Origin: Sphingomonas profundi | GTDB lineage: Bacteria; Pseudomonadota; Alphaproteobacteria; Sphingomonadales; Sphingomonadaceae | DNA: 64,000 nt | Reading direction: 5' to 3' | Assembly: GCF_009739515.1 (NCBI RefSeq) | Contig: NZ_CP046535.1 | Span: forward strand, 4,344,501-4,408,500 | Shown: positions 25,057-33,231 of the stretch, one piece after another | Numbering within the stretch: the first letter of the stretch is position 1 | Layout: every line of letters begins with the position of its first letter | Program-made: the position numbers and the translations under genes | The notes under the pieces: model-generated | What the model was told of the DNA's origin: nothing | The model's input: only the letters and a program-made list of their open reading frames with translations | The model's database searches: none

Positions 25057-26169
25057 ATGTTCCTCAGGAATTGCTGGTACGTCGCCGGCTGGGACATGGA
25101 ACTGCCGGAGGGTGGCTTTCTTCCGATCACCATCGCGGGCGATCCCCTGCTGATCTATCGCACGTCACCGGACGGGCGCCTCGTCGCGATCGAGGATCGC
25201 TGCTGTCACCGGCTCGCGCCGCTGTCCAAGGGCCGGCTCGAGGGCGGGTGCAACGTGCGCTGCATGTACCACGGGCTGATGTTCGCGCCGTCCGGCGAGT
25301 GCATAGAGATACCCGGCCAAGATCGGATCCCGTCCAGCGCACGTGTCCGGACCTATGCGGTTGTCGCGCGACATAGTTGGATATGGGTCTGGCTGGGTGA
25401 TGCCGCCGCCGCAGACGAGACGCTCATCCCGGCGGCGGTCGGCTACGACCATCCCGACTACGTGCTGCGCCACGGCAACATGGACTATGCGGCCAATTAC
25501 CAACTCATCAACGACAATCTGACCGACTTCTCGCACCTGTCCTACGTGCATGCGAACAGCTTTGGCGCCACCGAGCACTGGGCGCGCAGCCGGCCGACGA
25601 TCAAAGTCATCGACCGGGGCATTCGGGTGTCGCGCTGGATCGCGGCGGAAGACCAGGGGTTGAAGCAAGATGCGCCGGCCGCGTCGCGTGCGGGGTGGTC
25701 CGGGCCGGTCGCGCTATACTCTACCTATGATTACCTCGCGCCCGGCGTGCTGCTGATGAAGTCCGGCATGTACCGGCCGGAGGACATGCCGGCCGACCGT
25801 GTGTCCCCGCCCGTGGCCGCCGCGATCACCGAGAATTTCACCAGCCAGGCGGTCACGCCGCTGACGGAGCGCAGCACGCGTTACTTCTTCTCCTGGGGCC
25901 CGACTAGGGCGACCGGCGACGAGGCGATGGCCGACGGCATGCGGGCGCTGGCGGAGACGGCGTTTACCGAGGACCGCGAGATGATCGAGGCGCAACAAGC
26001 AATGATCGACCTGAAGCCCGGCCGGGAGATGCTGACCAGCGCCGATGTCGGCCCGGTGCAAATGCGCGCGGTGCTACGCAAGCTCATCAAGGCCGAACGG
26101 GGCGATGCGGACATTGAGGATCCGGGTGATCCCGAGACCGCCCACCGTCGACGAGAACTCGCCGCCTGA
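25057..26169 (+). CDS. Rieske non-heme iron oxygenase, VanA/O-demethylase type
   Basis: A 370-residue oxygenase alpha subunit that begins M-F-L-R-N-C-W-Y-V-A-G like VanA and dicamba O-demethylase. Rieske ligands: C49-x-H51 and C69-x2-H72. Mononuclear iron site: N-D-N-L-T-D157-F-S-H160-x4-H165. The family opens methoxy ethers or hydroxylates aromatic acids using electrons from a reductase/ferredoxin. No reductase or ferredoxin gene is in the window, so it must borrow one. The ATG with GGGAG seven bases upstream was chosen over an earlier in-frame ATG. A perfect operator lies upstream; the FAD monooxygenase follows 22 bases later. Confidence 0.87.
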   Translation: MFLRNCWYVAGWDMELPEGGFLPITIAGDPLLIYRTSPDGRLVAIEDRCCHRLAPLSKGRLEGGCNVRCMYHGLMFAPSGECIEIPGQDRIPSSARVRTYAVVARHSWIWVWLGDAAAADETLIPAAVGYDHPDYVLRHGNMDYAANYQLINDNLTDFSHLSYVHANSFGATEHWARSRPTIKVIDRGIRVSRWIAAEDQGLKQDAPAASRAGWSGPVALYSTYDYLAPGVLLMKSGMYRPEDMPADRVSPPVAAAITENFTSQAVTPLTERSTRYFFSWGPTRATGDEAMADGMRALAETAFTEDREMIEAQQAMIDLKPGREMLTSADVGPVQMRAVLRKLIKAERGDADIEDPGDPETAHRRRELAA

Positions 26170-26191
26170 CGGCTTTAGGAAGGACATAGAT

Positions 26192-27445
26192 ATGGACGAT
26201 GCGGGAGATGTTCTGATCGTCGGCGGCGGCCCCGTCGGGATGATGACCGCGCTGGCGTTGGCGCAGAAAGGGGCGTCCGTCACCGTCGTCGAGGCGGGAT
26301 CGGGAGTAAGCGATTCGCCGCGGGCGATGGTGTATTTCGCACCGACGCTCGTCGTGCTGGAGGAACTGGGTATCCGGCAAGAGCTGGAGGCGATGGGGGT
26401 GATCGGGCGCAGCTTCGGGCACCATGTCCCCGATCTGGATTTCCACGCCGTCATCAGTACCGATTGCATGGCCGGCATCACCTACGACTATCAGCTGCAT
26501 TGTGGGCAGGACCTCGTCGCCCGGGTTGCGCTGGAGCATGCCGAGCGACTGGGCGTTCGGATCCTGTTCGATCATCGCGTGGTGGCGGTCGGCGAGGAGG
26601 ACGACGGGGCCTTCGCCACGGTCGAGACGCCGGAAGGCGTGCGTGACCTGCGGGCGACATGGATCATCGGCGCCGATGGCGCGCGCAGCACGGTTCGCAA
26701 GCTGCTGGGCATCGGGTTCGAAGGGCATTCTTGGCCAAACCGGTTCGTCGCCACCAACGTGTACTGCGACTTCGCCAAGCTGGGCTACCAGCCCGCGAAC
26801 TTCGTCTGCGATCCCACCTACATGGCGGTCATCGCGGTGATCGACGACGAGGGGCTGTGGCGGCTGACCTATCAGGAGGACGCCGATCTGCCGGCCGAGA
26901 CGTTCATGGAGCGGCTGCCGGAGCGATACGCCTTCTTCATCCCCGAGGGTACGCCGTACCAGATCAAGTCGGCCAGCCCTTACGCGATACACCAGCGATG
27001 CGCGGAGACGTTGCGGCGCGGCCGGGTGCTTCTGGCGGGCGACGCCGCGCACGCGACCAATCCGTGCGGAGGGCTGGGCCTGACCACCGGCGTCTGGACC
27101 GGGATGATCCTGAGCGACGTGCTTGGCGCCGTGCTGCGCGGCGAGGAGAGCGAGGACATCCTCGACCGCTACTCGGACGAGCGCCGCCGCATCTTCCTGG
27201 AGGTGACGTCGCCGGGCGCGTCCGCCAACAAGCGCATGCTGGAGGAGAGCGACATCGAGCAGCGGCGCAAGGATCTCGGCCCGATCGAGGCCGCGGCCAA
27301 CGATCCCGCGGTCGCCCGCATGATGATGTCCTTCCCGTTCAAGGTGATCGGCGACGTCCTGCGCGCCGGATCCCGCTGGCGGGATGCCAATCCGCTGTCG
27401 GAGACGGCGATCGACGTGTCGGAACGGGGCTCCCAGGTCGCATGA
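26192..27445 (+). CDS. FAD-dependent aromatic monooxygenase (1)
   Basis: A 417-residue class A flavoprotein monooxygenase, MhpA/PheA-like. FAD fingerprints: V-L-I-V-G-G-G-P-V-G-M at ~7-17, I-I-G-A-D-G-A-R-S (DG motif), and L-L-A-G-D-A-A-H-A-T-N-P-C-G-G-L-G-L-T-T-G (GD motif). It is short, with no C-terminal thioredoxin-like domain. These enzymes ortho- or ipso-hydroxylate phenols with NAD(P)H, and some decarboxylate 4-hydroxybenzoates to hydroquinones, which would feed the dioxygenase here (inference). It is cotranscribed with the Rieske oxygenase and overlaps the SnoaL-like gene by four bases. A paralogue lies at 32.0-33.2 kb. Confidence 0.87.
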   Translation: MDDAGDVLIVGGGPVGMMTALALAQKGASVTVVEAGSGVSDSPRAMVYFAPTLVVLEELGIRQELEAMGVIGRSFGHHVPDLDFHAVISTDCMAGITYDYQLHCGQDLVARVALEHAERLGVRILFDHRVVAVGEEDDGAFATVETPEGVRDLRATWIIGADGARSTVRKLLGIGFEGHSWPNRFVATNVYCDFAKLGYQPANFVCDPTYMAVIAVIDDEGLWRLTYQEDADLPAETFMERLPERYAFFIPEGTPYQIKSASPYAIHQRCAETLRRGRVLLAGDAAHATNPCGGLGLTTGVWTGMILSDVLGAVLRGEESEDILDRYSDERRRIFLEVTSPGASANKRMLEESDIEQRRKDLGPIEAAANDPAVARMMMSFPFKVIGDVLRAGSRWRDANPLSETAIDVSERGSQVA

Positions 27446-27825
27446 CGGGCGTGTCCGATACCCGATCGGTCATCGAGGCCTTCGCCGACCTGTTCTATGG
27501 GGACCTGTCCGTGCGAGCGGCGTTCGAGGCGTATGTCGCGCCCGAGTACAGGCAACATAATCCGCTCGCCGGAGACGGACGTGACGCGGCGATCGCGATG
27601 CTGGAGGGATTCGCGGCGGCGACGCCCGGCCTGTCGATGGATGTGAAACGCATCCTGGTGGACGGCGACATCGCGGCGGTGCACCTCCACCTCCGCATGT
27701 CGCCGGATGACCGCGGCATGGCCGTGGTCGACCTGTTCCGCGTCAAGGGCGGGCGGATCGTCGAGCATTGGGACGTCGTGCAGCCGGTGCCCGCCGAAAG
27801 CGGCAACGACAATTCGATGTTCTGA
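27442..27825 (+). CDS. SnoaL-like / NTF2-fold protein (2)
   Basis: A 127-residue SnoaL-like protein: F-A-D-L-F-Y-G-D, the signature Y-R-Q-H-N-P-L-A-G-D-G, V-K-R-I-L-V-D-G-D-I-A-A-V-H, and V-V-D-L-F-R-V-K-G-G-R-I-V-E-H-W-D-V-V-Q. The Y-x-Q-H-N-P and E-H-W-D motifs are typical of the predicted SnoaL aldol-condensation-like subgroup. Function in this pathway is unknown. It is translationally coupled to the FAD monooxygenase and convergent with the GntR gene. Confidence 0.8.
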   Translation: MTGVSDTRSVIEAFADLFYGDLSVRAAFEAYVAPEYRQHNPLAGDGRDAAIAMLEGFAAATPGLSMDVKRILVDGDIAAVHLHLRMSPDDRGMAVVDLFRVKGGRIVEHWDVVQPVPAESGNDNSMF

Positions 27826-27856
27826 CTCGCGGCGCCACGCGACGGCCGATGCCCGG

Positions 27857-28633
27857 TCAGTCGCGGACGCGACGCAACGTCATCGCGTAGGAGAACTCGT
27901 TCGGAGGATAGCGGTTGAGGCTCAGCAACGCGATGTCGTCATCCGACCGGATCCGGTACGTGCGACGTACCAGGATGCCGAACGTGCCCTTTTCCAGGCC
28001 GATCGCGGCGCCGGCCGTGCCATCCGCTATGAAGGTCGTGATGACCTGCTCGACCTCGACGATCGTCTCGCCGTAGATGGTCTCGAGGACGGCGTAGATC
28101 GAGCCTGAATGGGGCGCAATGACCCGGCCGACGCCGGCGAAGCGGGCGGCGACATAGGTTTCCACCTCGTTGAACGGCGTCGCCGAGCCCGGGCGGAAGC
28201 GATGCCCCTGGATACGCAGCCACTTGCGCCTCTCGTCGCCCAGCGCGAAGCCCTTGTCCTCGGGCAGCGGGGCGAGCGTCCCGTCGATCGGGTCGTAGCG
28301 GGTCTCGACGTTGGTCGGAAAGAGGTCGGCGATCGTGTTGATCTGATGGACGTAGCCGCGATCGCCGCCCGGCCGCTGTACGATGGTCCCGAGGCCCTGG
28401 TGGGACTTCACCATGCCCGCCTCGCGCAGATAGCGCAGCGCCTCGCGGACGGTGTGCCGGCTGATGCTGAACCGCTGCATCAGCGCCGCTTCGGACGGCA
28501 GTTGCGTGCCGACCGGGTACACGCCCTGCACGATCTCCGATTGCAGCGTCTTGACGACCAGCCGGTACAGCGGTGGGCCGGACCTGTCGTCCCGCCCGCG
28601 CTTCGATATTCCCGTCTCGGCCGCCAAGCTCAT
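27857..28633 (-). CDS. GntR family (HutC/UTRA subfamily) transcriptional regulator
   Basis: A 258-residue regulator: winged helix at ~24-90 (P-L-Y-R-L-V-V, L-P-S-E-A-A-L-M-Q-R-F-S-I-S-R-H-T-V-R-E-A-L, G-L-G-T-I-V) and a UTRA ligand domain ending Y-A-M-T-L-R-R-V-R. HutC-type proteins repress catabolic genes until a pathway acid or CoA ester binds. HutC-type operators have the form GT-N4-AC, which fits TGTCCGGACA at the cluster's promoters, so I propose it governs the regulon. The ATG used here starts ~20 residues before the domain; its ribosome site is too close, so an ATG 33 codons upstream, overlapping the operator, is a possible alternative. Confidence 0.87.
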   Translation of the reverse strand: MSLAAETGISKRGRDDRSGPPLYRLVVKTLQSEIVQGVYPVGTQLPSEAALMQRFSISRHTVREALRYLREAGMVKSHQGLGTIVQRPGGDRGYVHQINTIADLFPTNVETRYDPIDGTLAPLPEDKGFALGDERRKWLRIQGHRFRPGSATPFNEVETYVAARFAGVGRVIAPHSGSIYAVLETIYGETIVEVEQVITTFIADGTAGAAIGLEKGTFGILVRRTYRIRSDDDIALLSLNRYPPNEFSYAMTLRRVRD

Positions 28634-28721
28634 CTCCCTTCGCCACCGTCTACGCCGAAACGGTGCGGTGCGGCAACGTTCACGCGGATCGTTGACAAGT
28701 GCCGGCGGCGCACATACAACT

Positions 28722-28731
28722 TGTCCGGTCA
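28722..28731. promoter_or_regulatory. putative GntR operator, TGTCCGGTCA
   Basis: Nine of ten bases match the palindrome, with the outer bases extending the symmetry (TTGTCCGGTCAA). It lies between the regulator gene and the divergent ring-cleavage dioxygenase, 33 bases before the latter's ATG, fitting both autoregulation and control of the main plus-strand operon. Confidence 0.55.
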
Positions 28732-28763
28732 AGTCGCAGGTTCACGCTGCACGGGAGAGTCTC

Positions 28764-29720
28764 ATGTCTGATCGCATTGGCGGCCTTCACCACATCACCT
28801 TGTGCACCGGCTCGGCGCAGGGCGACATCGATTTGTTCTACAAGACGTTGGGCATGAGCCTGGTGAAGCGCACGCTGCTGTACGACGGCGGCGCGCCGAT
28901 CTACCATCTCTATTTCGGCAACGAGACCGGCGATCCCGGCACGCTGACGACGGTGTTCCCCTTCCGTCGCGACGGCCGCAAGGCGAAGCGCGGCGCGGGG
29001 CAGATCGAGTTGTGCAGCTACTCGGTGCCGAAGGGCGCCGTCCCCTACTGGAAGGAGCGTCTCACCGAGCGCGGCGTACCGATCGTCAAGGTGTATGAGC
29101 GGTTCGGCCAGCAGATCATCCAGTTCGAGCATCCGGATTGCGGCCTCAACTTCGAGCTCGTCGAGGAGACGGCGGACGATCGCAAGCCCTTCGTTGGCGG
29201 CGACGTGCCGCCGGAACATGCCATTCGCGGCTTCCACAACTGGACCGTCCTCACGCGCGACAACGAGGATATGGACATCTTCATGAAGGATGCGTGGAAC
29301 TATCGCGAGCTTGGCGCCGACGGCGCCTTCACCCGCTACGCGGTGGAGGGTGGCAAGGCCGCGCACATCATCGACGTGCACCTCCAGCCCGATGCCCGTC
29401 CGGGCAGCTGGTTCTACGGCGAGGGCATGATCCATCACGGCGCTTTCGCCGTGCCGAACCTCGACGTGCAGCATCAGGTGAAGCTGGAGGTCGAGGGCAT
29501 GGGCCTGACGGACTTCTCCGATCGCAAGCATCGCGGCTATTTCGAGTCGATCTACGTCCGCACGCCGGGTGGTGCCTTGTTCGAGGCGACGCATTCGCTC
29601 GGCTTCGACGTTGATGAGGCGGCGGACCGGCTGGGGCAGGAGGTGATCGTCTCGCCGCAGTTCCGTGACCGGCGCGACCAGATCGTGACCGAGCTGAACG
29701 ATCCGTTCGAGCTCAACTGA
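28764..29720 (+). CDS. hydroquinone-type ring-cleavage dioxygenase (PcpA/LinE family)
   Basis: A 318-residue VOC-superfamily extradiol dioxygenase of the PcpA/LinE/MnpC group, which opens (chloro- or methyl-) hydroquinones between a hydroxylated and the adjacent carbon. The iron ligands of PcpA (H11, H227, E276) map with a constant offset of two to H9 (L-H-H-I-T-L), H225 (M-I-H-H-G-A-F) and E274 (L-F-E-A-T-H-S). Length agrees with PcpA and LinE. Products would be maleylacetate or its semialdehyde or acyl form, passed to the next genes. It heads the plus-strand operon; the preferred ring substituent cannot be read from sequence. Confidence 0.88.
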   Translation: MSDRIGGLHHITLCTGSAQGDIDLFYKTLGMSLVKRTLLYDGGAPIYHLYFGNETGDPGTLTTVFPFRRDGRKAKRGAGQIELCSYSVPKGAVPYWKERLTERGVPIVKVYERFGQQIIQFEHPDCGLNFELVEETADDRKPFVGGDVPPEHAIRGFHNWTVLTRDNEDMDIFMKDAWNYRELGADGAFTRYAVEGGKAAHIIDVHLQPDARPGSWFYGEGMIHHGAFAVPNLDVQHQVKLEVEGMGLTDFSDRKHRGYFESIYVRTPGGALFEATHSLGFDVDEAADRLGQEVIVSPQFRDRRDQIVTELNDPFELN

Positions 29721-29837
29721 GCGTCCGCCGCCGGGTCGCGGCGGTGCCATGCGGCCGGGGGCGTCGTCGTCCGGCCGCCGGATGGGCGGCCCCGGCCGCG
29801 ACATGTCCGGGCCCGTGCCCGGCTCACGGAAGGTGAC

Positions 29838-29975
29838 GTGACGGCGATGCTGGTGGCTGGCGACGATCTGATCGGGGCGGGCGGTTGGCCGCGCGTGCCG
29901 TATGGCGCGGCGTCCCCGCTGGCGCGCGGCGAGTTGAAATCAGTCGGCACGGTCGTGCCGGCCGGGGACGCGTGA
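29838..29975 (+). CDS. small ORF (45 aa) coupled to maleylacetate reductase
   Basis: A GTG-started frame (or ATG three codons later) follows GGAAGG and ends with TGA sharing its A with the ATG of the maleylacetate reductase gene. The peptide contains A-G-D-D-L-I-G-A-G-G-W-P-R-V-P and matches no family I know. It may be a leader peptide for coupled translation, a remnant of a lost gene, or chance. The rest of the 250-base gap contains a TGTCCGG half site at about 29805. Confidence 0.25.
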   Translation: MTAMLVAGDDLIGAGGWPRVPYGAASPLARGELKSVGTVVPAGDA

Positions 29976-31057
29976 TGCAGCCGTTCACCTATCAGGCGCT
30001 CCCGACTCGGGTGGTATTCGGCGCCGGCGCCTTCGCGCGGCTGCCCGAGGAAGCGGCGGCCGTCGCCACGCGCCTGCTGGTGCTCGCCACGCCCGAGCAG
30101 GCCGGCCTCGCCGAGGATGCCGGCGGGCGGCTCGGCGATCTGTGCGCCGGAGTGTTCGCGGGCGCGGTGATGCACGTGCCGGTCGCGACCGTCGACGCGG
30201 CCGAGGCGGCGTTGCGGCGCGCGGGCGCGGACGGGCTGCTCGCGATCGGAGGCGGTTCCACGACCGGGCTGGCCAAGGCGATCGCGCTGCGCACGGGAGT
30301 GCCGATCGTCGCGGTGCCGACCACCTACGCCGGATCCGAGATGACGCCGATCTGGGGGTTGACCGAGGATGGCGTGAAGCGCACCGGGCGCGATCGCGGC
30401 GTCCTGCCGCGCACGGCGATCTACGATCCGCTGCTCACCTTGAGCCTGCCGCCGCGCCTGTCGGCCGTCAGCGGCCTCAATGCCGTGGCGCATTGCGTCG
30501 AGGGGCTGTACGCCGAGAACGCGAACCCGCTCGTCTCGATCATGGCGGAAGAGAGTATCCGCGCCATCGGGCGCAGCCTGACGCGGGTGATTCATACGCC
30601 GGACGATCTGCCGGCCCGCAGCGACATGCTCTACGGCGCGTGGCTGGGCGGGGTGGTGCTCGGTTCGGTCGGCATGGCGCTGCACCACAAGCTGTGCCAC
30701 ACGCTCGGCGGGACGTTCAACCTGCCGCACGCCGAGACGCACGCGATCGTGTTGCCGCACGCCGCCGCCTACAACGCGGCGGCCGCGCCCGAGGCGATGA
30801 TGCGCGTGGCGCGGGCGCTGTCGTCGAAGGACGGGCCGGGCGGACTGTACGATCTGCTGGCCGGGTCCGGCGCGCCCCGCGGCCTGAAGGACATCGGCAT
30901 GCCGGAGGACGGCCTTGACCGCGTGGTCGAACTGGCACTGACCAATCCATACTATAATCCGGCGCCGCTGGCGGAAGGGCCGCTTCGCGCGCTGCTGGGC
31001 AACGCCTTCGAAGGACGCGCGCCCGTCGTCGCCCCGCCGGCGGAGGCGGTGGCATGA
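29975..31057 (+). CDS. maleylacetate reductase
   Basis: A 360-residue iron-containing-alcohol-dehydrogenase-fold enzyme matching maleylacetate reductases (LinF, PcpE, TftE): R-V-V-F-G-A-G-A at the start, A-I-G-G-G-S-T-T-G-L-A-K-A-I-A-L, V-P-T-T-Y-A-G-S-E-M-T, S-G-L-N-A-V-A-H-C-V-E, and M-A-L-H-H-K-L-C-H-T-L-G-G. The G-G-G-S-T-T-G-L-A-K form and G-S-E-M-T distinguish it from ordinary Fe-alcohol dehydrogenases. It reduces maleylacetate to 3-oxoadipate with NAD(P)H, linking the dioxygenase to PcaIJ/PcaF. It overlaps the next hydrolase gene by four bases. Confidence 0.92.
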   Translation: MQPFTYQALPTRVVFGAGAFARLPEEAAAVATRLLVLATPEQAGLAEDAGGRLGDLCAGVFAGAVMHVPVATVDAAEAALRRAGADGLLAIGGGSTTGLAKAIALRTGVPIVAVPTTYAGSEMTPIWGLTEDGVKRTGRDRGVLPRTAIYDPLLTLSLPPRLSAVSGLNAVAHCVEGLYAENANPLVSIMAEESIRAIGRSLTRVIHTPDDLPARSDMLYGAWLGGVVLGSVGMALHHKLCHTLGGTFNLPHAETHAIVLPHAAAYNAAAAPEAMMRVARALSSKDGPGGLYDLLAGSGAPRGLKDIGMPEDGLDRVVELALTNPYYNPAPLAEGPLRALLGNAFEGRAPVVAPPAEAVA

Positions 31058-31950
31058 CGGTGGAGGCTTCCGTCCTCGGCCGGACGCTCCGCTACCGGCC
31101 GATCACCGCGCATACGCCCGATGGCCTGGCCATCGCCGTGCAGGACCATGATCGCGGCGGTGGCGGGCGCGACGTGCTGTTCGTCCACGGCTACTCGCAA
31201 TCCAGTCTGGCGTGGCTGAAGCAGGTGACGGGGCCGCTCGCCGACCGCCACCGGCTCGTGACCTACGACCTGCGCGGGCATGGCGCCTCGGACAAGCCGC
31301 TCGATCCGTCGTTCTACCGCGAGCCCCGCCGCTGGGCCGACGAGCTGGCGGCGGTGATCGACGCCGCCGGGCTGGTCAGTCCGGTGCTGGTCGCATGGTC
31401 CTATGCGGGCCGGGTCGTGCTCGACTATCTAGCCCAGCGCGGGTGCGGCGCGATCGGCGGGCTGGTGAAGGTGGCGTCGACCTCCAGCGGGGATCGGGCG
31501 ATGATGGGCGACGGGGCGGCGATCCTCCGCCGGCTGGCCGAGGCGACCGAGCTTGTCGAGGTGATCGCGGCGGCGCGCGCGCTGCTCGCCGCCTGCACGG
31601 CCGTGCCGCCCGCGCCGCCCGAGCTGGAATTCATGCTCGCCTACAACATGGTGGTGCCGCCCGCGGTGAGACTCGCGCTGGTCGGCCGGCCGGTCGATTA
31701 TCAGGCGGTGCTCGCCGGCCTGTCGGTGCCGGTCATGACGGTCCACGGCGCGCTCGATCCGATCAACCTTCCCGCGATGAGCGAGCATACCGGCAGCCTG
31801 GCGCCAGGATGCCGCGGCATCGTCTACGACCGCGCCGGGCACATGCCCTTCTGGGAGGAGGCGGAGCGGTTCGACGCGGACCTTGACAGCTTCCTGCGCG
31901 GCCTTGGCGCCACCGCCGCGTCGCCGCCGCCGCGCGGGGCCTCCGCGTGA
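31054..31950 (+). CDS. alpha/beta hydrolase (1)
   Basis: A 298-residue alpha/beta-hydrolase: oxyanion region L-F-V-H-G-Y-S-Q-S, Y-D-L-R-G-H-G-A-S-D-K-P, nucleophile serine in A-W-S-Y-A-G (the first Gly of G-x-S-x-G is Ala and the residue after Tyr is Ala-Gly), acid D in H-G-A-L-D-P-I-N, and His in D-R-A-G-H-M-P-F. It resembles ring-cleavage-product (MhpC/BphD-like) hydrolases and haloperoxidase-like esterases. Position between maleylacetate reductase and FAD monooxygenase suggests hydrolysis of a ring-cleavage product or an ester substrate. Confidence 0.82.
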   Translation: MTVEASVLGRTLRYRPITAHTPDGLAIAVQDHDRGGGGRDVLFVHGYSQSSLAWLKQVTGPLADRHRLVTYDLRGHGASDKPLDPSFYREPRRWADELAAVIDAAGLVSPVLVAWSYAGRVVLDYLAQRGCGAIGGLVKVASTSSGDRAMMGDGAAILRRLAEATELVEVIAAARALLAACTAVPPAPPELEFMLAYNMVVPPAVRLALVGRPVDYQAVLAGLSVPVMTVHGALDPINLPAMSEHTGSLAPGCRGIVYDRAGHMPFWEEAERFDADLDSFLRGLGATAASPPPRGASA

Positions 31951-32025
31951 GGCCGCGCACGGGCCACCCTCGCCTTGCCGCGCGCGCTTCCTGTCCGCGC
32001 CGGTGCCATCGACCGGAGACCAGCC

Positions 32026-33231
32026 ATGTATGACGTCACAATCGTCGGCGGAGGGCCGACCGGCTTCATCAACGCCCTCGGCCTCGCACAGGCGGGCGTG
32101 AAGGTGCGGCTCGTCGAGGCCGGGCCGCACATCATCAACTCGCCGCGCGCGATGGTGTATCACTGGTCCGTGCTGGAGGGACTCGATCGCCTCGGCATCC
32201 TCGCCGAGGCGGAGGGCATCGGCTTCCGCAAGCAGGACTATACCTATCTGGTGCACCGCACGGGGGAGCGCATTCCCTACAGCCTCGAAGTGCTGGAAGG
32301 GCATACGCCCTATCCCTACAACCTCCATCTCGGCCAGCATCGCCTGGCTGAGATCGCGATGGCGCGGCTCGGGCAGCTGCCGAACGCCGAGATCAGCTTC
32401 AATGCCCGCCTGACGGCGCTGCGGCAGGACGCCGACGGCGTCACGCTGTCGATCGACACGCCGTCCGGCCCGGAGGAGGTGCGCAGCGCCTGGGTGATCG
32501 GCGCGGATGGAGCGGGAAGCGCAGTGCGGCAGCTGCTCGGGCTCGATTTCGAGGGCATGACCTGGCCGGAGCGGTTCGTCGCCACCAACGTCCACTATGA
32601 TTTCGAGCGGCACGGCTATGCGCGCTCGACGCTGCTGATCGACGACACCTACGGCGCGGTGATCGCCAAGATCGACAATGAGGGCCTGTGGCGCTGCACC
32701 TACATGGAGGACGGCGCTCTGCCGGCGGACACTTTCATGGACCGGCTGCCGGACTTCTACCGCGAGATACTGCCCGGCGCCGACGACTATCGGGTCGATA
32801 TGGCGACGCCCTACCGCATGCACCAGCGCTCCGCCTCGCGATACCGCGTCGGGCGGGTGGTGCTGGCCGGAGACGCCGCGCACGCGACCAATCCGACCGG
32901 CGGGCTGGGGCTCACGTCCGGGCTGTTCGACAGCTATGTCCTCTATCCGGCGCTGGCGGCGATCGTCCTGGAGCAGGCCGACGATGCGGTGCTGGACCGC
33001 TACAGCGACGAGCGGCGCGCCATGTTCGTCGATCGTGCCTCGCCGCAGGCGTCGGCCAACAAGCAGGTCATCTTCCACGCATCCGGCGGCGGCGCGATGC
33101 TGGAGCAGACGCTGGCCATGCTGCGCCGGCTCTCGACCGACGACGATTTCCGGCTGGACCGGCTGATGTTCACCAGGACGCTGGAGTCGGCGCCGCTGCT
33201 CGACCGGTCGCTCGCGGTGCTGCCGTCGTGA
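32026..33231 (+). CDS. FAD-dependent aromatic monooxygenase (2)
   Basis: A 401-residue paralogue of the monooxygenase at 26.2-27.4 kb; shared stretches include N/D-S-P-R-A-M-V-Y near residue 45, W-P-x-R-F-V-A-T-N-V near 190 and G-D-A-A-H-A-T-N-P-x-G-G-L-G-L-T. FAD motifs are complete: T-I-V-G-G-G-P-T-G at the N-terminus, V-I-G-A-D-G-A-G-S and the GD motif. It also lacks the C-terminal thioredoxin-like domain. Start chosen at the ATG that begins the FAD motif, with GGAG eight bases before it. Its stop overlaps the GTG of the next hydrolase. Two consecutive hydroxylations, or two substrates, may explain the pair. Confidence 0.87.
   Translation: MYDVTIVGGGPTGFINALGLAQAGVKVRLVEAGPHIINSPRAMVYHWSVLEGLDRLGILAEAEGIGFRKQDYTYLVHRTGERIPYSLEVLEGHTPYPYNLHLGQHRLAEIAMARLGQLPNAEISFNARLTALRQDADGVTLSIDTPSGPEEVRSAWVIGADGAGSAVRQLLGLDFEGMTWPERFVATNVHYDFERHGYARSTLLIDDTYGAVIAKIDNEGLWRCTYMEDGALPADTFMDRLPDFYREILPGADDYRVDMATPYRMHQRSASRYRVGRVVLAGDAAHATNPTGGLGLTSGLFDSYVLYPALAAIVLEQADDAVLDRYSDERRAMFVDRASPQASANKQVIFHASGGGAMLEQTLAMLRRLSTDDDFRLDRLMFTRTLESAPLLDRSLAVLPS

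Noticed and set aside
28680-28732. Upstream ATG (28732) as the GntR start
   Set aside because: It would place the operator in coding sequence and add 33 residues without conservation; kept only as an alternative.
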